Assembly: GCF_932526225.1 (NCBI RefSeq)
Contig: NC_064045.1
Span: forward strand, 4,228,498-4,288,497
Length of the DNA: 60,000 nucleotides
Reading direction: 5' to 3'
From: Nematostella vectensis
Lineage: Eukaryota; Cnidaria; Anthozoa; Actiniaria; Edwardsiidae
The position numbers were made by a program, and so were the translations under genes. The notes under the pieces are model-generated. The model saw nothing but the letters and a program-made list of their open reading frames with translations, made no database searches and was not told the origin of the DNA. Positions within the stretch are counted from its first letter, which is position 1. Every line of letters begins with the position of its first letter. Below, in pieces: positions 25,146-36,114 of this stretch.

Positions 25146-27264
25146 CTACAAATGGGGCTATTATGAAAACCAGGTTAAAATCTTTAATTCGCGCTTCCTT
25201 TTATGGCAGTGAGGCTGGTACTTGGTACTGTACTATTCACACTGTAATTTTTAATGTTCCAGCTAGAGCTAGCGAACGGACTTTGAGTTAACGTGTCCAT
25301 ATACTGTTTGTTTTCCCTTTCTTGATATACCTAGCAATTGTGCTACTGTCATAACATATATTCCTTGTTATACCTTATCACATTCAGGAAGGATGTCTAC
25401 AAAACGAAGACATAAACCTTAAACCGTGTGACCCCAAAAGCTACGACCTCCAAAATATTGCCGTTATTACTTAGCCTACCTTGTTTCCCAAAATGGCTAC
25501 ACAGCGTGAAAGTTTCATGTGGAATCAGTGATCCTTATGAGATAATAAGCTTATTTAATTTTTTTTTTTTAATTGGGAAATAGGGAAAAGCACTACTTGT
25601 GTTTCCAGGTTGTCGTTTCTTAAAACGCCGATAAACTCAGGAATCCTGTTCTTCAACTCAGTTCTTCAAAAACCTTAATTGCCCGCTAACTTACGGGAAA
25701 TCGCTTCATGTTCTAGTTGTTTCGAGTTGTAGAATGTTTTAAAGGAGGAGCGTCATGCCTTCTCAAGCCTTCCGAAACGGATAGCCAGGATCGATTTTCT
25801 CTTAGAAGGGGGAAAAATGCCGTTGATAAATCTTCAAAATTCTCTTTGTTTTACTGCCCATCCGAAAGCTAAATCCAAGTTTCTGTTACGAACAATGTTT
25901 TTTTCTTATTAGCTAACGTTATATTTTCAAAGATTATCGTTTTCTGATTAAAAAGTTAGTGAGATGAAATTTGGAGTCGTTCGTCAGGTTTAGCAAGCTA
26001 GCGGAGGTCCAGCGATCACTATTGGAAGTCAAATCAGGCATAAATTTGGATCGAAGCGAGTACTCAGTATCCTTATTAGAAGGGTAATCAAGTATTCAAT
26101 GCTGACACGAATAATATCATTGGTAAGACTTTTAGTGCAAGGTTTATTTTATTGCATATGTAAACACAACTTGATGTATATATATATGCCATTCTCTCCG
26201 TTCGAGTATTGCTTTTTCTATCTCTCTCTTACCTCCTCTTTTCTCGGATATTTTTGCTAATGGTGGTCTCTGCTTATTCCTAGTCACAGTCATCACCTTG
26301 GAAGAATAACCGGCAAATAGAATATTTTGTTAGTAGAGGGAAGTATAATTTATCTGTTCAGCCACGCAAAGCTCCGAAGCGTAACTCCGGAATTGACAAC
26401 GAAATAAACATCGAATACGAACCACAACATTGCCTTAGAGTCTTCGATATGGCCTCCAGGGACCTCTCCAAGCGCTGAAAACATATAGACGCTTATTTCT
26501 TAAACAAATTAGAGATTTTTCAGGGGGTTTGAGTCAAAACAAACAGTACGATTAACTAGCGCGATTCTCTTGCAATCTTTGTTACGGACGATACTCTCGT
26601 ATAATGGACATCTCTGATTGGCTATTTTGAAAAATAGTACACAGGCTTCCCGTCTTGCGAGTTACCGTGACGCTCCTCCTTCAATCACAGAGAAAACCAT
26701 TCCACTGCCCGGTAAAATATGGACCAATCAAGGCTTACATCATTTTATGGGTTTTTCCTTCCAACCAATCTGGTTTTACAGTATGCCTAAAAGAATATAA
26801 ACAGCTTTGCGAAATTATAAGAAGTTTTTCTACAAAATAATACAGACATCGACAAAAACTAGCCAATCTATTCATAAACTATGGAAATTATAATCTACTC
26901 GTCGGGAACCCGTATCGACACGCTACGCAAAAGCTTTGGTTTGATAAACACTCTTCCTCGCCAGGGAGTTCGAAAACTTTTCTGGGGACATTTCTCTAAA
27001 TTACCGGTAATTACAGGGTTTGTTAGGTTACCGGGATACTTTTTGCGTTAATTTTTCGGGCAAAGAATCGTGTCTGAAAAATGAGTGCAACTACAATTTT
27101 AAATGGGACAGATAAGGACGATTAAAAATGGTTTGTTCATAGCTACCGTAAGCTAACGTAACGTAAGAAACAGGCATAGGCAAATTACACGTAGGGTGTC
27201 CAAAGATGGCAAAGACTGAGACAGGTAATTGGAGATTTACCCCCTCGACCGCCTGTAGGACGTA
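25146..27264. other. No gene seen
   Basis: About 2.1 kb of AT-rich sequence with a T-run at 25558 and a short TA-run near 26175. The minus strand around 26200-26265 is Lys/Arg/Glu-rich in short frames and might be a very degraded relative of the charged repeats at 22091, but I cannot support that further. Confidence 0.5.
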
Positions 27265-27480
27265 CTGAACAAGAGGACAAAGCGTACTGTGCCATCTGCA
27301 AGTCCGAGGTGGAGCAGCTCTCATACACACTTAGCTATTGTCACGTCTGCAAAGAAAGAAGGCCACAGGAAGAAAAAGCTGCAGACCGGAAAATAGTTGC
27401 AATAGGTGTAAGAAAGACAAGACAATTCCAAAGATGTGGTCTCCTGAGAACCAGGTCTGGCCATGCATAAGGAATTACGT
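27265..27480 (+). pseudogene. Decayed Helitron-type replicase zinc-motif fragment
   Basis: One frame gives CAICKSEVEQL...CHVCKERRP and, after a 1-base frame change near 27390, the next gives CNRCKKDKTIPKMWSPEN. The order of Cys-x2-Cys pairs followed by CxRCxxDKxxPKxWSxEN is characteristic of the N-terminal part of Helitron-like Rep-helicase proteins in animals. A possible donor (TAC|GTAAGT) follows at about 27479. No Rep or helicase domain follows, so it is a remnant. Helitron assignment is from recognised family pattern, not from a search. Confidence 0.6.
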
Positions 27481-29855
27481 AAGTATATTGTTATTCAATG
27501 AATATTCAACATGGCACACTTGAGCTTCATTAAGCAGGCAACCCTCATCCCAAGAACAAGCAGCTAAAAAGGGTAGGTTGCAATTACAAGATACCTAAAG
27601 AAGTTCTCCATTTTGTTATTAAGGCTCAACACTTTCTTTAACAGTGTGTCATACCGGATTAGAAGCAGCACTGAGTCCCGTAACGTGACTGTGTCGTTGG
27701 GAACCACCCAATTGTATCCCTTTTGAGCATATGATGTAATCATAAGATTTACCACTATTACAAACAGTACAGAGGATAAAAATAACCATTTGCATTGTAT
27801 GATTCTCTTTTCTAAAGACCTTCCTGAATTTCAATTGTCTGAAAGTGGCAGAAACTCCACGTTTGGATTTCCATGAGTTTTTACTCTTGCAATATAAAGA
27901 CCCCTGAGTTTCCAATGACCTTGCTAGAGAGTATGTATAATTTCTCTAGAGTGATACATTTTTGATATTGAGAAAGCTGTACCCTATATGCTCCTTTATT
28001 TCGTAGATAATGTGGTCATGCCATCAAAACCAACACAAACATAGATCTCCAACTACTTTAAAGAAATGTGTTCTTCAAGATATATATTGGTAATCAACGA
28101 ATAACTTTAGTTTAAGACTAATTTGGAAACCTGCAAACTATTTTGCTTTAAAATAGGGAAATGAATTAAATCATTTTGATTCGTTCGTGCACATTCTAGT
28201 CGAAGAGTTTGTGAGCACGTGGTGGTGTAGCTTTTTGAAATGTATTTCTTGACGGATTGAATTCGACTTTTTGAAGTTAATTTTGACCGAACTTTTTTAC
28301 TTTCGCTCGAGCCATGTTAATCGCTATCTAACCTAAAAGTTCAGACGTCGAAGAAGAAATTCAGGGGTCGGCACCTCGGAAATTCTCACTGACTGCTCTG
28401 GTGAAAGGTAAATTGTGTCACCATTTCGCTGGAATTCCAATAGTTCTTTATGGTTTTGTATGGAAAGTGTGCGAGATTTATCGGCCGAAAACATAGCGTT
28501 TTTGACCGAACCAAATGTTGTTCTTTTCTATTAAAAACAACTTGATTGCAATCTTAATAAACTGTTCTTTCGATTTAATGGTCGGCAAAATGTGCACGAC
28601 ATGTTGATGTTGATATATTTTATGGATAGTGAAGTGAAATTCCTATACAATCCAGCGTATTTTCCTTGCTCTTGCGGCCGCCATTTTAAAATACAATAAT
28701 TTAGGGCGCGCGTGACGTCACATTACCTAGATTTCTGCTAATGCCTAGATATTACTCCTCTAGAATTTCACTAGTCTCCACTTCCCCTAGGTTTATCCTT
28801 CATCTTCCCGATGTAGATGTTATAAAGACCCACTGACTTGTTCTATTTTCTTTCAGTGATTAATTATTATCTGGGATGCAAGTTTTACTGTAGCATCGAC
28901 ACGAGCTATATCGAGTGAAATATGCATACTTACATATATTTAAATAAAGTACCCTCATAGCTTAATGTATTTTATTCGGCTAAATGTGTTACCATATTAT
29001 GTTCGTTTTTCAGATAATAAAACGTACTATAACACACAATATATACAGTTTACCCGAAAACTATTAATTAATATGCCTTAGATAAATACTTTTGCAAGTA
29101 ACTGTTGTGAGGTATTGTGCGTTCATTAATACTCACGGCAAATCTTCAAACAACCCACAACACAGTCACAGGATGCTCCTTTTATGTAATGATGCTTGCT
29201 GTAATGTCGAATAAAGCTATACCCTTGATGGTTCGTGTGCGTGTGAATCAATACGGTAGAATGCACTCACGCGTCTCAGCTCACTTAGTAATTAGTTAGT
29301 ATAAACGTTCCATTAACCGGATTCCATACACCGAGGGGGGGGGGGGGGTGGTTGATGACTCATAAAATGCGTTATAAGTGAAACAGGGGGCTCCGCTTTT
29401 AGGCAGTGCCTAAATATATCTAGTAGCGTTAGAATGACAAATACTCTCAATGCAAAGCATCATAGTTAGGATTATTTTAGAATGCCGGATTGTCGAATGT
29501 TAAAACGTTTTAGTTGAAGACGTACTATTATGGCAAGAGCTCTCAGGACATAAGTTAGTATAACTCAACAAAGTTGGAGTCGGACACTTTGTGAAGGTTT
29601 ATTGGGAAATTTATCTTTTACCCAAAAATAAGAAACCGGCCATTAAAAAGCCTCTGTCAGCCGTCATTGTGTCATCCCAGCAAAGTACCAAGTGTGAAAA
29701 GGCATCCATTTCCATCGGCGGATTTGGGGGAGCCATATTCACACCAGGAATTGTGTTTGTTAACTTTGATGTACTGCATAATTTAAATTATTGAATAAGG
29801 CCTGGATCCATTTGGTTGGTACAATAAATAAATAAATCTCGGTATCCCTGTCTTT
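27481..29855. other. No gene seen
   Basis: About 2.4 kb of AT-rich sequence with a G-run at 29335-29347. Short frames only, none with a recognisable domain. Confidence 0.5.
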
Positions 29856-29930
29856 TATTCTTTTTGCATTTGCCTGCTCTTCTGTCGATGTACGCTTCCT
29901 TTGGCTAAACTGCGTAATAATTGATCTATA
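29856..29930 (-). repeat. Inverted partial copy of the charged-repeat exon start
   Basis: The reverse complement matches 22116-22180, covering ATTACGCAGTTTAGCCAAAG, the GGAAGCGTACATCG junction and one 51-bp unit, then diverges. It is a single detached unit plus the unique sequence just 5' of the array, about 7.7 kb away in the opposite orientation. Confidence 0.85.
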
Positions 29931-30227
29931 AAATAAGTTTTAACTTCGCAATGCAGCAGTTTAACAAACCAACAATCTCCAATGGGCTTTCGCACGCGTG
30001 TCGGTAAACAAATCCATATTGCAAGAAACAAAACGGTCTGATTCTTCCAAAATAAATGCCACAATCCACACAAATACAGAAATGGCAAAATAGACAAAAT
30101 GTAAAGATAAAGGTTAGCCTAGAATTGGGTGATTCATTTTGATAATTTTCGCGTACGAGAGCCGAACAAAAAGCCGTTTTTTATTTACAAGAACAAAATG
30201 TGAATGATATACGGCTATGGACACCTC

Positions 30228-30712
30228 GCGAGCTATAGTACATTTTCCCAATTTTTTTCCCTCTGCACTTCTTGACTTCGTTCGCTACCTGTTTTTATCC
30301 TTTTAGCTGCTTCTCATAGCTCATGATTACAATGCTACTTGTAGGATGGTGTCCTGGTATCTGTTAAGTTATCTAATGATAAGTTATCTAAATGTTATAT
30401 AAATATTGAACGGGAAGACGTCGGGGAATCAGCGAGTTTGGAGTTCATTCAAGGCGCATCAGGCTGACTCCTAAAAAGTTCTTTTTCTCTTCAATACGGT
30501 GAGATGAAAAACTTTCAACATTGCATTCTCAGTCTATGTTATGTATTTAAATACAAGAAGGCCTTTATTATTTTTTTTTATTTACAATATTTTTAGATGA
30601 TGAATGAACAATTCTTCACGCAAATGTTCAGAAATCATGTCACTCAAGAAACCCTTGTCACCGAAATAAGATTTATTATGGAGACTTGAAATCTTTTATT
30701 TGTGAAATACCG
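30228..30712 (+). repeat. Dispersed 480-bp repeat, copy 1 (promoter-like)
   Basis: Matches 47290-47768 along its whole length at roughly 80-85 percent by eye. It contains a TATA-like TTATATAAATA, a conserved GAAGACGTCGGGGA, GAGTTCATTCAAG, and a donor-like CAATACG|GTGAGA, then AATACAAGAAGGCCTTTATT and TCATGTCACTCAAGAAACCC. The layout resembles a TATA promoter with a short first exon and the start of an intron. No downstream coding exon is identifiable at either copy. Confidence 0.75.
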
Positions 30713-30780
30713 GAGGGGACTGGGGACTTTCATAGAACGGGCTGGGGGCTCCCCAGCCCCGTCTCATGCAGATGAGGCCC

Positions 30781-30900
30781 CGCGTAGATTAATAATTGCT
30801 AATTATCAATCTACGTCGGGACCACTTCGCGTAGATAAAAAATTAGCAATTATCAATCCACGTCGGGACCACTTCGCGTAGATAAATAATTAGCAATGGT
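30781..30900. repeat. Three 47-bp hairpin-forming repeats at the left end of the polymerase element
   Basis: Units start at 30781, 30828 and 30875 (period 47). Each has CGCGTAGAT, an AT-rich TTAGCAATTATCAAT-type centre, then ATCTACGTCGGGACCACTT, so CGTAGAT and ATCTACG can pair into a hairpin. A separate GC hairpin lies at about 30749-30769 (GGGCTGGGGG / CTCCCCAGCCCC). The position immediately before a decayed DNA-replication element suggests an end or origin repeat; that role is inference. Confidence 0.7.
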
Positions 30901-31032
30901 TAGCAATCATTAATGCGCTGTCTATCGACAGCAGCGGGACTGGGGCCACATGTATGCGCGCGCGCGTAGAAACGAGTGGGAACCTTGCAATTAGACCCCC
31001 GTCTGTCCTGTAGTATACCGAGCATTCGAAGG

Positions 31033-31308
31033 ATGAAGTGCGGAAAAGAATACTGCGGGTGGCTAAAGGTCGGCCATGCAGACACGTGCGGCCAGAGGTG
31101 CATGGACACCTACTGCAAGGTGCACCTCCAAAGGCTCCGTAAGGGCAGCCCCCTCCCTGTGCCGTGCAGGATCTGCGGCATAGGGACGCAATCGGAGACG
31201 CGGTTATGTCGCCCCTGCGGAGCGAATAGTGTAGGGCAGAGGATGCGCGGCACCGAGAAAGGGCTCGGGAACGGTTCGCACTCGTCCTGTCTGACATCGC
31301 AGCCTGCG
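31033..31308 (+). pseudogene. Zinc-binding N-terminal segment of polymerase element
   Basis: From ATG 31033 the frame encodes a Cys-rich stretch with CGKEYC, TCGQRCMDTYCKVH, PCRICG and LCRPCG, that is Cys-x2/4-Cys pairs expected to bind zinc. GC content is much higher than in the surroundings. The frame runs into a 62-bp minisatellite at 31309 and is terminated by it. The next segment of the element resumes after the array. It probably formed the N-terminus of the polymerase/helicase protein or a small protein encoded just before it. Confidence 0.6.
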
Positions 31309-32157
31309 ATACGGGCAATTAGAGACTGGGTGGCACAAGGCATACCCAAACAATTGTCCCGCCGGCTGTGATACGGGCAATTAGAGACTGGGTGGCACAA
31401 GGCATACCCAAACACCCGTCCCGCCGGCTGTGATACGGGCAATTAGAGACTGGGTGGCACAAGGCATACCCAAACAATTGTCCCGCCGGCTGTGATACGG
31501 GCAATTAGAGACTGGGTGGCACAAGGCATACTCAAACACCCGTCCCGCCGGCTGTGATACGGGCAATTAGAGACTGGGTGGCACAAGGCATACCCAAACA
31601 CTCGTCCCGCCGGCTGTGATACGAGCAATTAGAGACTGGGTGGCACAAGGCATACCCAAACACCCGTCACGCCGCCTGTGATACGGGCAATTAGAGACTG
31701 GGTGGCACAAGGCATACCCAAACACTCGTCCCGCCGGCTGTGATACGGGCAATTAGAGACTGGGTGGCACAAGGCATACCCAAACACCCGTCCCGCCGGC
31801 TGTGATACGGGCAATTAGAGACTGGGTGGCACAAGGCATACCCAAACACTCGTCCCGCCGGCTGTGATACGAGCAATTAGAGACTGGGTGGCACAAGGCA
31901 TACCCAAACACCCGTCACGCCGCCTGTGATACGGGCAATTAGAGACTGGGTGGCACAAGGCATACCCAAACACTCGTCCCGCCGGCTGTGATACGGGCAA
32001 TTAGAGACTGGGTGGCACAAGGCATACCCAAACACTCGTCCCGCCGGCTGTGATACGGGCAATAAGAGCCTGGGTGGCACAAGGCATACCCAAACACTCG
32101 TCCCGCCGGCTGTGATACGGGCAATTAGAGACTGGGTGGCACAAGGTGTGCCCAAAC
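31309..32157. repeat. 62-bp minisatellite inside the polymerase element
   Basis: About 14 copies of a 62-bp unit (GATACGGGCAATTAGAGACT, GGGTGGCACAAGGCATACCC, AAACACTCGTCCCGCCGGCT). Groups of variants (CACGCCGCC, CAATTG, ACGAGC) recur in the same order, showing multi-unit duplication. The unit is part of the element's own sequence: the first and last partial units join to coding-like sequence on both sides. Unit length is not divisible by three. Confidence 0.95.
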
Positions 32158-32875
32158 ATGGACGCTTACATAGAGGAGGTTCTCAATAGCATGCCTGACA
32201 AAGAGGCGCTTGCCATACTGGCAGGACTGGTCCAGAACATCCTGGACGAGGACATCCCCGACGAAGTCAAACACAAGCTGCTTAAGCCGCTCGTACCGGC
32301 GAAAGTGTGGACAGAGGAAGTCCGGCGCGAGTTCGACCCTTTGCTGCCGGGACGGCGGCAAAAGGGCCCAGAGAGCTTAGACCCCGGGGAGTACTATTCT
32401 CTCTTCGTCGGCGGCGCCCATCTTCGGTTCCCAAGCGTGTATGCCACTCTTCGGGGCCGAGACATAAGCGCCGGTGTTTATCAGGAGATACGAGATCTTG
32501 GTGGAGCAGGTGTCATTGCTCTAAAGCCGGTTATGCGGGGGCCTGATATTAATGACGATGGCTCGGTGTGGTGGGTCTCGCACGAGATGGTAGACTCTTT
32601 ACGGTCGTTGGTAAGGCCCTCGCAGAGCCAGTGGCGCCAATCACAGAGAAGGAAGGGCGCTCGGAGCACAAGATTGGTGGGTCATTAGTCAAAAGAGGGG
32701 ACCAAATCGCAGTCGGCGCCCTGGAAGGCATCGATGCGGGTATTTGGGAAAAGGGACGAGAGTACCTCGTCTACGTGAGATACGAGCTTCGTCCTTTACC
32801 TGAGCAAAATGGTGAGCCCGGGCCAATGTTTGAGCGAGGGGGGGGGGCGACACCTTCGCTAACTGTGTTCTGAGT
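32158..32875 (+). pseudogene. Polymerase element, region between zinc segment and polymerase
   Basis: From ATG 32158 the frame gives a helical start (MDAYIEEVLNSMPDKEAL) and continues to about 32590, where the coding pattern passes to another frame (DGRLFTVVGKALAEP) running to about 32840. A poly-G run (32837-32846) marks a further frame change. I recognise no domain. Codon use and GC level match the downstream polymerase, so it belongs to the same decayed reading frame. Confidence 0.55.
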
Positions 32876-34560
32876 TATGTTGCCGACTTCTTGAGAAATC
32901 GCGGCCCCTCGCGCTCCCTCGGTCTAACCAAGACACGAGGCAAGATCCTCGAGTGATATGATAAGATGCTGGCCACTACGGGATGCACCAAAGAAGACCT
33001 CTTTGAGATGGAAAAGAAGCTCGTGGTAAAGCTAGTAGCCGTGGACACCCTGGGCAACGCTATGTGGGACTCGGGGAAGTACAAGACTAAGGCGAGGGTC
33101 ACTATCCCTTGCCAAAATAACCACGCCTGGGCGGAGCTCCCGACCGAACCACCCGCGATCACGAGCGTCCTAGACTTCGAGGCTGAGGGGGAGCTTCATT
33201 CGTTATGTCAGGAAAAGGCAGCGCTTAGCGCTACCAGTGCCGCCACAAAAACGCGCGAGGCAAAAGTGCGAGAGGTGCTCATTCGCTTTATAAACAGGGC
33301 GATCCCCAGAAGCACGAGGATCTGGCTGTGCGGGCGTGTTATAGTCACGCACGAAGGCAAACTGTACCGATCGGGACAGGACGGAGCGGCTATCGACAGG
33401 GCGTTTACAGACGAGACAGGATGTGATCCTCAATGGCTCCCTGATGATCACCCAGCCTACCAAGAGAACACCGAAGCACTCGCACTCGATGGGCGGTGCA
33501 ATAGGGTATCGCTTCAAGAAGTGGACCCAAAGAGAGAACATCAGGTCAACGCCCCTTAAATACAGGGACGTCTGGCGGGCGGCGCAGGTTGAGTCCAAAG
33601 TGTGGAATAGCAAGGAAAGCTCAGGGGCGCAGCCTCATGCGCTACATCGACATGCGTGCGGCGTTCCTAGGATGCGAGGACAGTCTCTCCGGCGGCGCCT
33701 CGGACGCCATTGATTTTGTACGGAAATACGGCTTCCCTACGAACGTGTATCGTATCGCGGATGTTGTGGGACGGCCATTGAGCGAGGTTCTTCAACTAAC
33801 CGGGGCCATTCAGCTGACCGAGTGGGAGTTCTCTGAGGCCTGCCACCCCTACACTTCCGGGAGGGTGGGGCAGCACTTGGAACAAAACGAGGGCTGGATC
33901 ACCACGCCAGAGCTCAAGGACCTGTTAGACTCGGGTGACCTCGTCATGGCCACGGCGAGGGAGGTGTTGTATAGCGTCGGAAAAAAGGGCACCATCAAGT
34001 TCCCCCACTCCATCGCGTGCCGCCCCGGCGGCGAAGACTCGCAGTACCCTGAGGGTCGAGATCTCGCTGTCCGTTTCGTAGGCAAGTGCGCTCGCCATGG
34101 CGACGAGTCCTAGATCGTAGTCCGCGACCGTGAAGAAGCCGCGTATCTGACAAACCTCCTTGCGGTCACCGACCACTTACTTAACTTCGAGCATGCCGAC
34201 GGGGCTCATCTGATCCAATACAAAGACGGTGTCCGACGCTCACAATGGTACCATATCAGGGCCTTCGTCTTGGCGTACACAAACATAGCGTTGTGACGCA
34301 TGTTGAGGCGGATCCCTCTCGAAGACGTCCTCCGAGTGTGCACAGATGCCATATACGCAAAGACAGTGCCCATTGGTGTAAAGCTCGTGGGGCGAAATCC
34401 GAGGTATGGAGAGTGGTGCCACAAGAAGCCTGGGTACGAGTGGCGACCCGAAGCGGCTTGGGGTCCGAAGAAGTCGGGGAGCTTGGCCAAGGAGCCAAGC
34501 ACTGCGCCGAGTCTGCCGTGCGATCTAGTGGCCGCAGCCTCTGCAAGATGAGTGGGCGGT
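32848..34560 (+). pseudogene. Decayed B-family DNA polymerase
   Basis: B-family polymerase relic of a mobile or viral replicon. An N-terminal region (SYVADFLRNRG, TGCTKEDLFEMEK, CQNNHAWAEL, about 32850-33150) has an in-frame TGA at 32954. After frame changes near 33450-33620 comes YIDMRAAFLGC (33643), resembling palm motif A, then ITTPELKDLLDSGD. In the same frame, beyond a TAG at 34111 and a TGA at 34294, lies RAFVLAYTNIAL followed by EDVLRVCTDAIYAK (34329-34365), matching palm motif C, with TD of the DTD centre kept. At least two frameshifts and three stops make it non-functional. No introns are apparent. Assignment rests on motif order only. Confidence 0.65.
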
Positions 34561-35680
34561 GAGCATGTTCCGCGGCCGCAACGTTGTGGTGCTCACCCCG
34601 AGAACGACCTCGCCCACGACCATCGCAACAACCCGCGCCTCGCGGTGAAGGCTCAAACCTACCACCACTACCTCTGCATAGCAGCGGAGAAGCCGATAGA
34701 GGAGTAGAGACCTTCCGAGCTGGGGCACAAACTCTACCGTCTCGCAGAAGTAATCATCATTGACGAGTTCTGTAAGGTACAAACTAAAGTGCTACGCGCC
34801 ATCCTAGGGTATCTCGCCACGCGGCTGTGTCAGGTAGTGTGTTGTGGCGACAGGTCCCGCCCTGGGGAGATAAAGAGGGGCCTCACGATATGCTTAAGGA
34901 GTGGGCACAAGGGAACATCCGCTGTCTCGAGTCCGACTACCGCTGCCTGTGTGAAGACTGCGGAAAGCCGTACAGTACATGCGACTGCGGCTCTGCCGCG
35001 CCCTCCTCCAGGCTCCACGACATAAAGGGCCGGATTTGGTGTCAGCCAGATTCCCAACAGCTTGAGGTGTTTCGAGAGGAGTGGGATGGGGTGGCGTTCG
35101 ACGCGGCGATCGAGCAGGCCCACCCAAGCGATATGTGGGTGTGCTCGACCAACAAGATGGGGGCTCTTGTTCAGCAGCGATTGGTAGAGCACCACAGGAA
35201 AAGCTACCCCCGATTGCCAGCAACCATCCGCTTTGACCCAGATCCTAGCGTCGCGCATCGTTATCGCAAGCAAGGGCGGCCAGTGCTCGTGCCAGGCAAA
35301 AGGGGTGAGAAGGTCGACGCGTACAAAGGCACGGTAGTCGAGGTTCCTCTCGACGCGGTCCTTAACAGGCTTCCCCTCGAGTGGAAATACGCGGGCTGGG
35401 GGACAGTCCACCGGGTGCAGGGCAAGACTATCCAGACTCCAAGACGTCTGTTTATCATAGACCACAGCTTAGAGGGCTGGATCACGAATGCTGTATACAC
35501 CAGCATCTCCCGCGTGCGGCGCGCCGACCAGATAGTCCGCGTGATCCCCCCCCCCCTCCCACCGATAACACCCCCGGTGCCTTGGTTCCCACAGGACTGC
35601 AGGCTACGCCCAGTGAAGAGCTCATTATAGCGCGAATCAAGCGATACGCTATGGACGACAGGCAAAACGTGCATTTCTAG
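34561..35680 (+). pseudogene. Decayed superfamily 1 DNA helicase (Pif1/RecD-like)
   Basis: Continues directly from the polymerase and was probably fused to it. Motif Ia-like NVVVLTP (about 34580) is followed after a frame change by LAVKAQTYHHYLC, then VIIIDEFCKV (Walker B, 34751), QVVCCGD (motif III, about 34831), and after another frameshift near 34855 GWGTVHRVQGKTI (motif V, about 35394) and NAVYTSISRVRRADQ (motif VI, about 35487). A Walker A P-loop is not found, so it is lost or deleted between the polymerase end and NVVVLTP. A C-run at 35547-35557 shifts the frame before the tail LIIARIKRYAMDDR. A zinc segment, B-family polymerase and SF1 helicase in one locus point to a self-replicating element. 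Confidence 0.68.
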
Positions 35681-36053
35681 GGCTGAAACGCTACCCTTTT
35701 TATATGCTCTACACGGGGCAGCTTGTCCTTTTTGCGGTCCAACGATTTTTCTAAAGACTTATTTTCTAATAACTAATTAATAACTTCACGGTTTCTCATC
35801 TTTTCTAATATTGATAACTTAACTCTCCCATAGTTAATATGACTTCCCCTGATAACTGCTAAGCCACGAAACTACTTATCATTTCCCTGAAAATCATGGG
35901 ACTAAAAAACCTAACCACCAATTTGTTCTCACCGATTATACTATCTACCCTGGTCACTAGAGGCTCGAGCTTCACTTAAATACTTTAATAAACTACTCCC
36001 CTATACAATAGTATAAAGTAGCTTACGCTCATACTGGGGAGGACACGGTCAGT
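35681..36053. other. No feature seen
   Basis: AT-rich sequence after the end of the polymerase element. No inverted copy of the 47-bp left-end repeats is present, so the right end of the element is undefined or lost. Confidence 0.5.
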
Positions 36054-36114
36054 CGTTTACTGTCACGCTGGTCTTTTCGTCCCTCGTAGCCAAGACCAGC
36101 GTTGACAGTAAATG
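36054..36114. repeat. Strong hairpin
   Basis: TTTACTGTCACGCTGGTCTT and AAGACCAGCGTTGACAGTAA are complementary apart from one bulged base and enclose a 16-17 base loop. It may be a small foldback element. Confidence 0.75.

Noticed and set aside
30890-31318. Minus-strand frame of 142 residues over the zinc segment
   Set aside because: The plus strand has the patterned Cys pairs and lies in line with the polymerase and helicase on that strand.
31309-32157. CRISPR-like array (regular 62-bp spacing)
   Set aside because: There are no unique spacers; whole units are repeated with few variants, in a eukaryotic context. It is a minisatellite.
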